Origin: Clostridia bacterium | GTDB lineage: Bacteria > Bacillota_A > Clostridia > UBA1212 > UBA1255 | Length of the DNA: 12,224 bases | Direction: 5' to 3' | NCBI GenBank assembly: GCA_017522515.1 | Contig: JAFWZH010000079.1 | Location: forward strand, 1-12,224 | The notes under the pieces: generated by a model | The model's database searches: none | What the model saw: only the letters and a program-made list of their open reading frames with translations | Told to the model about the DNA's origin: nothing | Made by a program: the position numbers and the translations under genes | Part shown: positions 6,192-12,224 of the stretch, in pieces | How positions within the stretch are numbered: position 1 is the first letter of the stretch | Layout of the letters: the number at the start of each line of letters is the position of its first letter

Positions 6192-6252
6192 TGAACGGTT
6201 TTGTACCACATAAAGAAAACACACAACTATAATAAACCACAGACACCGCAAT

Positions 6253-7089
6253 ATGAAAAAATCATTGCTAATGCTTGCTGCCGGGCTATTATTCCTCTCA
6301 TGCAGTTCCGAATACTCTAATCAGCCTGAAAGCGAAAACCTCTCAGCAAGGAATAAGGAACTGGAAAAGGAGGTTGCCAAAATGAAGGACGAAATTGCCA
6401 AACTGGAGAAAGAAATTGAGAACTACAGGAACACTCCCGACAAATTGTACGCCAAGGCGGCAGAAGCTGCCGGGCGCAAAGAGATTGCCACTCTAAAAAG
6501 CATCTGCAAAAGTTTAGAGAAATATCATCCAGCCTCTGCAGAGTGCAAGAACGCAAAATTGGCCCTGCAAAAACTGATTGACGAACAGAATGCCCTGATT
6601 GAAGCAGAAAAAGCAAAGAGGATGAAGGCTGTGAGCAAACTGAAGAAAAAATATGACGATATAAGCGGGATTACATGGTATTACAATCCCTACTTTACTC
6701 ATTATGACAATACAAACAAAGCATCGCTTTACATTGGGCAAAAGGACAACCAAACGTGGTTAAGGCTAAAAATGTCATATAATGGCGATGACTGGATATT
6801 CTTTGAGAATGCATACCTTTCGTATGACGGAGAAACCAAGGAGATAAATTTCAACAGATACAGGAATAAGGAAAGTGACAACTCAGGCGGTTATGTATGG
6901 GAGTGGATTGATGTAGGCGTTGACGAACAACTGCTTGCCTACCTGAAAAAGATGGTAAATGGCAAGTCAATAAAAATGCGCTTGAGCGGCAAGTATACCC
7001 ATACCCGAAATATCACAGGCAACGAAAAGAAGGCATTGGAGGATGTTCTGCTCGCATACGATGTACTGACAAGCCAGCAAGGGAAATAA
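6253..7089 (+). CDS. Coiled-coil lipoprotein of unknown function
   Basis: 278 residues. MKKSLLMLAAGLLFLSC is a lipoprotein signal with lipobox cysteine C17; the following SSEYSNQPE lacks the acidic surface-export signal often seen in Bacteroides surface lipoproteins, so periplasmic anchoring is likely. Residues about 30-62 and 105-135 are charged heptad-like coiled coils (LSARNKELEKEVAKMKDEIA...), separated by a helical Ala-rich stretch resembling a TPR-like hairpin. The C-terminal part (about 138-278) is a beta-rich domain beginning DDISGITWYYNPYFTHY, with conserved-looking aromatic motifs DDWIFFENAYLSYDGE and YVWEWIDVGV. I do not recognise a named family. It has its own promoter and is convergent with the next gene, 29 bases away, with no visible terminator between them. 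Confidence 0.85.
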   Translation: MKKSLLMLAAGLLFLSCSSEYSNQPESENLSARNKELEKEVAKMKDEIAKLEKEIENYRNTPDKLYAKAAEAAGRKEIATLKSICKSLEKYHPASAECKNAKLALQKLIDEQNALIEAEKAKRMKAVSKLKKKYDDISGITWYYNPYFTHYDNTNKASLYIGQKDNQTWLRLKMSYNGDDWIFFENAYLSYDGETKEINFNRYRNKESDNSGGYVWEWIDVGVDEQLLAYLKKMVNGKSIKMRLSGKYTHTRNITGNEKKALEDVLLAYDVLTSQQGK

Positions 7090-7118
7090 CCATATTAGAA
7101 ACAAGGCATCACTTGACT

Positions 7119-7940
7119 TTATAACGCCAACAGTTCTCTTGCCGTATTGCCCAAATACTCAATCATATCACAAGGACTTATTGATTCGTAGCTGAACCGC
7201 GCCGGATGCAAAGACCATAAAACTTTGGTTTTGTATCCGGTTATATTATAAACAGCCCTTAATTTATCCTCATACCACTGCTCCTCCCACCGGTACTCAA
7301 GCCCCTCAAAAACATCATCCCGCTCCTCCCAGTTCAGCACAATAATCAAGTCGGGGCTATACGCCTCAATAATATGCCTTAGACGGTCAATTTTGCGCGA
7401 CTCCTCGCGCAACAGCTGAAATTTTGAAATATCAGTAATATCTTGCCATGTTCCCATCTTCTGCAATGTCCTATCGTGCTCAATGCTGTTGAGATTGCCA
7501 TACGCCATCTGCTCTATTGACTGATAATCGGCATCAGTAAGTTCGCATAAATCCACATCCTTTTTATGCATAGTGATATAAAGATGCAGCTTTTGGCAAA
7601 AAGTCCAAAACGACCAGCGGTTGTTTATGTTCCACCCCTCTTTCAGGCTGTGTTCATCAGCACCCTCCTTATTCCTGCCCTGAACTGTTACAACATTAGA
7701 GTTTTTCTGCAAATAATTGTCCAGTTCTCCGTTCTTGAAGTCCTGCATCATTTCTTTAAACTCAATCCACCCATCAGTGTCCCTCCCCACATAAAAAATC
7801 TTTATGGGCGCCTCTTCATACTTCTCAAACGTATATGGAACAAACAAACCATGAGGCGGATACGATTCTTCGCCTAAATCCACAGCTTTTTTACAGAATT
7901 CCTCAACCAATGGAAGAAAATATTGTTTATTTACAGGCAT
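7119..7940 (-). CDS. Protein with uracil-DNA-glycosylase-like fold motifs, function unknown
   Basis: 273 residues, no signal peptide or membrane segment. Three stretches match the pattern of the UDG superfamily: an early strand-loop IKIFYVGRDTDGW (46-58, motif-1 position), a mid strand LIIVLNWEERDD (198-209) and a late WSLHPARFS (242-250), the place of the HPS/HPR motif. Motif 1 lacks the usual GEAPG-type catalytic sequence, so glycosylase activity is doubtful. Such diverged members are common hypothetical proteins in Bacteroidales. Start 7940 is supported by a -7 element at 7974-7981. It ends 29 bases from the convergent lipoprotein gene. The family call is my reading of motifs and could be wrong. 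Confidence 0.75.
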   Translation of the reverse strand: MPVNKQYFLPLVEEFCKKAVDLGEESYPPHGLFVPYTFEKYEEAPIKIFYVGRDTDGWIEFKEMMQDFKNGELDNYLQKNSNVVTVQGRNKEGADEHSLKEGWNINNRWSFWTFCQKLHLYITMHKKDVDLCELTDADYQSIEQMAYGNLNSIEHDRTLQKMGTWQDITDISKFQLLREESRKIDRLRHIIEAYSPDLIIVLNWEERDDVFEGLEYRWEEQWYEDKLRAVYNITGYKTKVLWSLHPARFSYESISPCDMIEYLGNTARELLAL

Positions 7941-7973
7941 AGCTTTTCATTTGAATTAAAAACATTTCTTTTG

Positions 7974-7981
7974 CAAATATA
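7974..7981 (-). promoter_or_regulatory. -7 element of the UDG-like gene
   Basis: The minus strand reads TATATTTG, a perfect TAnnTTTG, 33 bases upstream of the start codon. It is divergent from, and adjacent to, the promoter of RNA copy 2. Confidence 0.55.
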
Positions 7982-7989
7982 AGAAGCTA

Positions 7990-8020
7990 TTTGAATTTAT
8001 AAAAACTTTACTTAACTTTG
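7990..8020 (+). promoter_or_regulatory. Promoter of structured RNA copy 2
   Basis: TTTG at 7990-7993, 19 bases, TAACTTTG at 8013-8020. A full consensus match; start predicted near 8027. Confidence 0.8.
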
Positions 8021-8026
8021 CGTTGA

Positions 8027-8219
8027 CGGCAAATAAAGCCATGACATTTTTATATATATATTGCTCAAAGCAGTCTGAAATCACCACCTCGGAAACATCA
8101 GGAGCAAAATAATAGTTCTATTGAGAGTAGGCACTTATAGTGCAGGCTTTCACATATAGAACTATGGTTTGTGGTGAACCAAGGACTGCATATGACGAGA
8201 GTCTGCGCTTTCTTTTTTA
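8027..8219 (+). ncRNA. Structured RNA, copy 2
   Basis: Same plan as the RNA at 5180-5368. P1 GCAGTC (8070-8075) with GACTGC (8184-8189) replaces CGCTCTC/GAGAGCG. P2 TCACCAC (8081-8087) with GTGGTGA (8171-8177) is unchanged. P4 ATAGTTCTAT (8112-8121) with ATAGAACTAT (8156-8165) is entirely different in bases yet perfectly paired. Apical stem: GCACT/AGTGC (8131-8143). GTGCAGGCT (8140-8148) pairs with tail AGTCTGCGC (8200-8208), its one changed base converting a Watson-Crick to a wobble pair. The tail folds GAGAG/CTTTC around TCTGCG and ends TTTTTT (8213-8218). Conserved unpaired bases include GACATTT near the 5' end, TTGCTCAA and GAGCAAAA. The next start codon is 48 bases downstream. Confidence 0.8.
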
Positions 8220-8266
8220 TGTTTTGCGCAACTCAAGGCAATGAGCCAACCATAAATCACAAGCAA

Positions 8267-8839
8267 ATGGAAACCATTATCATTGTATTAGCAATCTACA
8301 TTGCAATGCTGTTTATCATTGCAAAATCAGGTAACAGCGAACCAGTCAAAAACGAGCCCCAGTACCGGCGCAGCGCCACCAAAAGAGCAATATGTGAAAC
8401 ATTTGCCGACGATGGTGGCATTAAAAAAAGACATTGCGATGAAAATATTGCAGTTACATGGACACTTTCACCTTCGCATTTCCACTATACATTGAGAAAC
8501 AAAACCGGCAGGGAAATGATTATACAAAAAGCAAGTGCATACAGCGTTTGCCGTCCGCACATCGAACAGCAACTGTCATTATCAAGAGCAACTGTTTACG
8601 AAACTGAAAACAAGAGCACTCCAACCGTTATTCCCCCCGACGGCAAAATTGAAGGCAGCATACCCGCACCGTTCCCCCCGGCAATTTACGACCCTGAAGT
8701 ATATGAATACGTCAAGAACAATTCTAGAATTACGGCCGAGCTGACAATCATTGCAAATAACAGACAAATTGATTACGAATTCGGCTTCACGCTAAATGAC
8801 TTGCAACACGGCAAAGCAAGTATCCTCCAAGACAGCTGA
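8267..8839 (+). CDS. Small membrane-anchored protein, unknown function
   Basis: 190 residues starting METIIIVLAIYIAMLFIIAKSG: one N-terminal membrane helix (about 3-19), then a soluble domain presumably outside the membrane. An in-frame ATG at 8171 was not used because it lies inside the structured RNA and would add a stretch that is part of its stems. The soluble part is beta-rich: NIAVTWTLSPSHFHYTLRNKTGREMIIQ at about 60-87, a PPDGKIEGSIPAPFPPAIYDP segment at about 123-142, and ITAELTIIANNRQIDYEFGFTL near the end. This resembles an immunoglobulin-like sandwich, but I recognise no family. Its last 53 bases overlap the convergent acyltransferase gene, so the two transcripts are antisense there. 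Confidence 0.75.
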   Translation: METIIIVLAIYIAMLFIIAKSGNSEPVKNEPQYRRSATKRAICETFADDGGIKKRHCDENIAVTWTLSPSHFHYTLRNKTGREMIIQKASAYSVCRPHIEQQLSLSRATVYETENKSTPTVIPPDGKIEGSIPAPFPPAIYDPEVYEYVKNNSRITAELTIIANNRQIDYEFGFTLNDLQHGKASILQDS

Positions 8840-9728
8840 GGGCATACGCCAAAAGAATATTCAGAGCAGTTATCTGCGTCAGGGCCATTACCGCAAACGG
8901 CGACAGAATAAACAGCTGATGAACCAGATATATGCAGTAAGAGTATCTGTCGGAAAAGTCAAGCACTCTATTCCCTTTGGCAATCACAACAAGCCTGTGC
9001 AGCAAAATGAACAAGGCCGCACCCAAAAGCAGATGTGCATATTTGTTGAATTCGCCGTTCCAGTGATACGCCGGCATATTACCGGCAATCAGCACCACCC
9101 TCTCTGCATTCACAGCAACAGCAACCATAATTATACACGCATACAATAGCACAACACTCTTGCCGTTCAGCCCGCACTCAACATTGCGCATAAAATACCC
9201 AAGCACAAAACAGTTCACAAAAACCCCGTCAAGGAAGGGACATTCCGTAAAAAAGAAACTTACAAACAGCATTGAAGCAGCAGCCACAGCAACCATTGCA
9301 ATCCCACTTCGCACCCTCTCCCTAACGGCATTCAAAAGCGGAAGCAGGCAATAGCAGAAGAGTATATATTTCACAAACCAAAGATGCCCAATTCCGTTTA
9401 TTGTGCCCACAGTAAAGAAGGCCTTCCAAAAAATCGCGGAATTTATATACTCAGGAGAGAACACCCAATAACATGCCGATGCCACAAGAATAAAAACCCA
9501 ATAAGGAACAAGAATCTTCCTGAATTGCCTTAGAATAAACCCGCCCGCGGAATCAATCCTTTTTGCTCCGTACAAATACCCGCTAATAATAAGAAACAGA
9601 GGCACACCCACATTAAACAGATAAAAGAAAGCACTTCCATAATACTGGAACAGATGACAGGTTATAATCATAAACATTGACAACAACCTAATAAAGGAAA
9701 TGCAATAATCTTTCTTTGTTTCGCCCAT
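8787..9728 (-). CDS. Acyltransferase 3 family integral membrane protein
   Basis: 313 residues, about ten membrane helices, of the family that moves acetyl or other acyl groups onto surface sugars (O-antigen, capsule, exopolysaccharide). The first helix carries the expected Arg and the essential His: ISFIRLLSMFMIITCHLFQYYG. Then come VGVPLFLIISGYLYG (the second family motif), FRKILVPYWVF and GHLWFVKYILFCYCLLPLL, with a late DRYSYCIYLVHQLF (the C-terminal Y-x-H motif). Start 9728 (MGETKKD) is chosen because a -7 element at 9768-9775 lies upstream of it; an upstream in-frame ATG at 9803 falls outside the predicted transcript. No sugar-synthesis genes are adjacent, so the substrate cannot be inferred. 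Confidence 0.92.
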   Translation of the reverse strand: MGETKKDYCISFIRLLSMFMIITCHLFQYYGSAFFYLFNVGVPLFLIISGYLYGAKRIDSAGGFILRQFRKILVPYWVFILVASACYWVFSPEYINSAIFWKAFFTVGTINGIGHLWFVKYILFCYCLLPLLNAVRERVRSGIAMVAVAAASMLFVSFFFTECPFLDGVFVNCFVLGYFMRNVECGLNGKSVVLLYACIIMVAVAVNAERVVLIAGNMPAYHWNGEFNKYAHLLLGAALFILLHRLVVIAKGNRVLDFSDRYSYCIYLVHQLFILSPFAVMALTQITALNILLAYALSCLGGYLLCRVASHLA

Positions 9729-9767
9729 ATCTAAGAAACCGTATTGTTTATTACGGCAAGTGCAGCG

Positions 9768-9775
9768 CAAATATA
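9768..9775 (-). promoter_or_regulatory. -7 element of the acyltransferase gene
   Basis: The minus strand reads TATATTTG, with ATTG 20 bases further upstream as a weak -33. Leader about 32 bases; this decides the start codon at 9728. Confidence 0.6.
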
Positions 9776-9871
9776 ACCATTTACCGCAAGAAACACAATA
9801 CAAAAGCTAACGGCAAGCGCCTCAAACAACAAAAAGAGCATAATGCCGTGGCAAGAGAAATGAATGAAACA

Positions 9872-9908
9872 TCAACTGTCAGTTGACGCCAAAAATGCGA
9901 CAACTGAC
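9872..9908. promoter_or_regulatory. Nested inverted repeats built from CAACTG/CAGTTG
   Basis: TCAACTG-T-CAGTTGA at 9872-9886 is an odd palindrome. Its right half also pairs with a third site: GTCAGTTG (9878-9885) with CAACTGAC (9901-9908), with inner CGC/GCG. The two pairings exclude each other. It is likely a regulator binding site; a terminator is less likely. Confidence 0.45.
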
Positions 9909-9920
9909 TTTAATCAATAT

Positions 9921-9945
9921 AACATGTGCAATTTTTGCACATGTT
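9921..9945. promoter_or_regulatory. Perfect 11-bp inverted repeat over a -33 box (candidate operator)
   Basis: AACATGTGCAA (9921-9931) and TTGCACATGTT (9935-9945) with a TTT loop. The centre overlaps the TTTG -33 element at 9934-9937, so a dimeric repressor here would block the promoter. Confidence 0.6.
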
Positions 9946-9965
9946 CAAAAATGAATTTATATTTG
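9934..9965 (+). promoter_or_regulatory. Strong + strand promoter with no recognised gene
   Basis: TTTG at 9934-9937, 20 bases, TATATTTG at 9958-9965: a perfect consensus. The predicted transcript starts near 9972 and runs into the non-coding stretch 9972-10259. Confidence 0.7.
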
Positions 9966-9971
9966 CCATTA

Positions 9972-10245
9972 GAACAACTTACATGCATATTTTGCATATT
10001 ACGCCATTAACCAACAGAACCAATAGAATAATGACCACCGAAACACCGATACTAAAGAGCATAAACAAAGTTGCGGTTCAGCGAATGCAGAAGACAAGCG
10101 TGCTTGTATTATGCCGAGCCCGAGCAAGTTCGCCGCAGGCAAAACCGGGTACCCGCCTATGCACAATGGAGATTTTGACACATCACAAACAAAAGCCACG
10201 CTATAACACACATTATCAATGCGTTATAGCGCGATTATCGCTTGT
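9972..10245 (+). other. Non-coding stretch, possible structured transcript
   Basis: Downstream of a perfect promoter, with no convincing protein frame on either strand (the candidate translations are low-complexity or Cys/Arg/His-rich and unlike the neighbours). Inverted repeats seen: ACAAGC/GCTTGT (10094-10107), palindrome CGGGTACCCG (10146-10155), CGCTATAAC (10199-10207) with GTTATAGCG (10223-10231), and GCGAT/ATCGC (10231-10241). The GC-rich block 10070-10165 stands out in AT-rich surroundings. No clear terminator. It may be a small RNA or an intergenic repeat. Confidence 0.35.
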
Positions 10246-10259
10246 GCAGCACTATTCTA

Positions 10260-10574
10260 TCATTGTATCTTTTGCATAATGCTTTGCCTTATCCACCACA
10301 CGGCGTAACTCATAAACATAAAGCCACGGGACTCATCATAATTATCAGCAGCAAGCACCAGTCCTTCGTTTCCAGCACTTATAAGTTCTTCCATAGACAA
10401 GCCGCAACCTCTATATATTTTCGCGACAGCAACAATGAAGCGTAATTTTGAATGGGCAAGTTTTTCAATAGCCAATTCCCTTTCAGTCCCTCCCGATTTT
10501 ATATCCATTATAAGTTGCAACTCATCTTCAATAGAAAAATACTGCTCACACATTTTTATTTTCCTCTTTTCCAT
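10260..10574 (-). CDS. Truncated sigma-70-like protein, region 2 only
   Basis: 104 residues. After a short region-1.2-like helix (FSIEDELQLIMDIKSGGTERELAIEKLAHS) comes a nearly complete region 2: KLRFIVAVAKIYRGCGLSMEELISAGNEGLVLAADNYDESRGFMFMSYAVWWIRQSIMQKIQ-stop (described by position, 43-104). This includes the core-binding helix and the 2.3-2.4 DNA-melting and -10 recognition block with WWIRQSI. Regions 3 and 4 are missing; full primary-type sigma factors of Bacteroidetes are about 285 residues. The bases after the stop give no continuation in any frame that I can recognise. It could be a degraded sigma gene, or a small protein that occupies RNA polymerase. A second start, M8 at 10553, is preceded by AGAGGAAAA. 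Confidence 0.75.
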   Translation of the reverse strand: MEKRKIKMCEQYFSIEDELQLIMDIKSGGTERELAIEKLAHSKLRFIVAVAKIYRGCGLSMEELISAGNEGLVLAADNYDESRGFMFMSYAVWWIRQSIMQKIQ

Positions 10575-10680
10575 ATATTACTGAATTTTAGGTTTTCTAT
10601 AATATATACGAAAAGAATCTGTCTTTATAAGCATTGAGGAGAAGAAGATGTGCAAGAACTTTGCATAAGCGAACATTCAT

Positions 10681-11493
10681 TTACAAGAAGTATCGTTTTC
10701 GAAATTTTGAATAATATTTTGACGATGAAATATCCTCTACAATTTCATTATAATATACACATTCAAAAGTGAGATTATTCCACCCTATTTGATTAAGAAA
10801 GTCATTAATCCTATGTTGGCAGGATTTAGACTCTTCATCAATAAATTTTATGCGTGCACGCAAAATCTCTTGTTTTTCTTCATCTTCTATAGTACTAATG
10901 AATTTTTCAGTCATCTTCCACATAACACTTTGAAAAACGATTTTCAAAAGCTTGTCTTCTTTGTGTTTTCGCCATATTGCCATTAAATGCCTGCATATTT
11001 GCGAAAAATTGTAAATCTTGTAATTCTGTGCATCAACCAACAGAGCATACCAAGCATCTTTATCATTATCTGGCACATCGTAATTATCTTTTTTGAAATA
11101 CGATTCCGTATTATGCTCATTACTTGAATAATATGGTTCAAGGAATTTGCTTTCTACATAAAACAAATTTCCTTCTTTCTTATATGTAACATCAAGATTT
11201 GCACATCTTCCACCTTTTATTTTAAGAGGTTTCTCAACTTTTTTTTCAAACTGAAGTTCTTCAATCTTTCCTGTATCTTCAAGAACTTTATAGTAATTCA
11301 CGGCTAAACCTGTTGAAGAGTTTATCTGCTTATATTCATTTCTGTTTTTTTGTCCATCACCTTCAAGCAACTGTTCTTCTTGTTCTTCAGTTAATTTAAT
11401 AATCGGCTCTATATAAAATATTGGTGTGTTATCAGGTTTTATTTTTAAGCCAACATTTGAGTATGCTTGAGATAACATTTTGGCGAAATCCAT
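10681..11493 (-). CDS. PD-(D/E)xK nuclease, PGN_0703-like
   Basis: 270 residues. The nuclease core is NLDVTYKKEGNLFYVESKFLEPY (described by residues 99-121): Asp101, then Glu114-x-Lys116, the D...ExK active site of restriction-type endonucleases. Preceding it, NSSTGLAVNYYKVLE (58-72) and later NFSQICRHLMAI (162-173) match what I know of the PGN_0703 family of putative Bacteroidetes restriction endonucleases, whose conserved segments include an SSQ-x-x-x-x-N stretch and a Q-x-x-RH helix. No methyltransferase is nearby. It begins 4 bases after the stop of the WYL gene, so the two form an operon. A defence role is inference; the sequence shows only the fold and catalytic residues. Confidence 0.75.
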   Translation of the reverse strand: MDFAKMLSQAYSNVGLKIKPDNTPIFYIEPIIKLTEEQEEQLLEGDGQKNRNEYKQINSSTGLAVNYYKVLEDTGKIEELQFEKKVEKPLKIKGGRCANLDVTYKKEGNLFYVESKFLEPYYSSNEHNTESYFKKDNYDVPDNDKDAWYALLVDAQNYKIYNFSQICRHLMAIWRKHKEDKLLKIVFQSVMWKMTEKFISTIEDEEKQEILRARIKFIDEESKSCQHRINDFLNQIGWNNLTFECVYYNEIVEDISSSKYYSKFRKRYFL

Positions 11494-11497
11494 AACT

Positions 11498-12224
11498 CTA
11501 TAATCTATATTTAATTAAACATTCTTCTAATCTTCTTTTTATCTCCTCTCTCAGTTCCACAGGCTCCAGCACCTCAACATTTTCACCCATTGCGAGTATA
11601 TGGGTTGAGAGTTCGGGAGTCTGGCATAATTTGTATTCAAACTCGCAAAATTCACCATACTTTGATGCACGCTCTTTCTGGGAACGGTGAAGCGGTAAAG
11701 AACGCAAATATTCTATCTGCCTGCCATAGGCTCTTATCTTCACTTTAGTAGGTTTCAGTTCCTCATTTACAAATATTCCAATCGTATTGGCATAATACTT
11801 CTCTGCATCAAAATCCTTCGGCAATATAAATGATATGTCCGACAAATTCATTTCAAGAGTGCGGTCAAGTGCAATATTCCTTATACTCCCAAGTTCTTTA
11901 ATATAACCGACCACATACCACCGTTGATGATAAACCTTCATAGCATAAGGCTGAATGTTATATGTTTCTCTATGCCCATAGAACGGTTGATAATCAACTT
12001 GAAGTTCTTTCGATTTCTGCATTGCATCAATAACTATTTGCAAATATTCTGCTCCACGCGGTATCTCCTCAAACAAAATCCGCCCTTTCATATTGTGCCC
12101 TGCCGTTATCATATTGGACAGAGTAAATGAGTTCAAGAGCCATTTGCGGATACTGTCGTTCTTCAATGTATCGGGAGAAGATATGTAGTATCTGTAGCCA
12201 TTTGAAGGATTGCATTTTAATTCG
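11498..12224 (-). CDS. WYL-domain transcriptional regulator, N-terminus outside window
   Basis: The frame is open through the right edge, so the N-terminal part (normally a winged helix) is missing; about 241 codons are visible. A TTG start at 12166 is possible in frame, but upstream residues CNPSNGYRYYISSPDTL continue the family pattern, so translation starts beyond the window. The WYL domain spans from about IVIDAMQKSKELQVDYQPF to NIALDRTLEM and includes PYAMKVYHQRWYVVGYI (the W-Y-V signature and ligand-pocket Arg). The C-terminal half is the WCX extension (VKIRAYGRQIEYLRSLPLHRSQ...). WYL proteins sense nucleic acid or nucleotide ligands and commonly control phage-defence operons. Here it lies directly before the nuclease gene and is likely its regulator. 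Confidence 0.88.
   Translation of the reverse strand, partial: ELKCNPSNGYRYYISSPDTLKNDSIRKWLLNSFTLSNMITAGHNMKGRILFEEIPRGAEYLQIVIDAMQKSKELQVDYQPFYGHRETYNIQPYAMKVYHQRWYVVGYIKELGSIRNIALDRTLEMNLSDISFILPKDFDAEKYYANTIGIFVNEELKPTKVKIRAYGRQIEYLRSLPLHRSQKERASKYGEFCEFEYKLCQTPELSTHILAMGENVEVLEPVELREEIKRRLEECLIKYRL

Noticed and set aside
8171..8266. Upstream in-frame ATG extending the membrane-anchored protein
   Set aside because: It lies within the conserved GTGGTGA strand and tail of the structured RNA, and the extension lacks protein-like conservation; ATG at 8267 gives a normal membrane anchor.
9729..9803. Upstream ATG extension of the acyltransferase
   Set aside because: It starts upstream of the -7 element and adds a Cys-rich stretch absent from family members; 9728 is preferred.
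9999..10211. Leftward 70-codon frame (contains GGYPVLPAANLLGLG)
   Set aside because: Opposite to the promoter, Cys/Leu-rich, no start signal; more likely a by-product of the GC-rich block.
9926..10279. Open frame of 117 codons on + strand after the strong promoter
   Set aside because: Its composition is rich in Cys, His, Arg and Ser with no domain pattern, the best internal starts give equally poor proteins, and it crosses several palindromes; treated as non-coding.
12164..12166. TTG start for the WYL protein
   Set aside because: The frame continues to the window edge with residues typical of WYL proteins, so the gene is simply cut off.

Overview
The window is bacterial and almost certainly from the order Bacteroidales. 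The evidence is repeated use of the Bacteroidetes promoter pattern (TTTG, 19-21 bases, TAnnTTTG), an almost complete lack of Shine-Dalgarno sites, SusD/lipoprotein-era style secreted proteins, and gene families typical of gut Bacteroidales. I cannot name a genus. No rRNA, tRNA, CRISPR array, transposase or integrase was seen.

Left part (1-3142) is chromosomal core. A secreted protein, cut by the left edge, reads leftward. Opposite it lie mscL (large-conductance mechanosensitive channel) and guaA (GMP synthase), each with its own promoter and a strong hairpin terminator. The GuaA is unusual: its amidotransferase half has lost the catalytic cysteine and about 80 residues carrying the His/Glu pair, while the ATP-pyrophosphatase half is intact, so it should need free ammonia or a separate glutaminase.

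Middle part (3143-8840) is accessory and mostly AT-rich. It begins with about 380 bases of non-coding DNA packed with hairpins: three modules share one fold while their stem sequences differ. Then comes a leftward two-gene operon, a HipA-like kinase overlapping a DUF3037 protein. Next, on the + strand, are two copies of one structured RNA (about 5180-5368 and 8027-8219). They have perfect promoters, covarying stems, a conserved apical-loop to 3'-tail pairing and U-rich ends, and each lies 50-60 bases upstream of a small membrane-protein gene. Between them lie a zinc-ribbon/TM2 protein, a coiled-coil lipoprotein and a leftward protein with uracil-DNA-glycosylase-like motifs. The last 12 bases of guaA plus its terminator and following sequence reappear at 5991-6118, so 3103-5990 may be an island inserted at the guaA 3' end, or the two may be members of a dispersed hairpin family.

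Right part (8787-12224) reads leftward. It holds an acyltransferase-3 membrane enzyme whose end overlaps its convergent neighbour, then 450 bases of non-coding DNA with several perfect inverted repeats and a strong + strand promoter. After that come a very short sigma-70-like protein ending right after region 2, a PD-(D/E)xK nuclease resembling the PGN_0703 family, and a WYL-domain regulator running off the right edge. The WYL-nuclease pair, four bases apart, looks like a small defence-type operon.

The observations most worth following are the twin structured RNAs, the duplicated guaA 3' end, the covarying hairpin modules, the degenerate GuaA glutaminase domain, and the truncated sigma factor beside the nuclease operon.
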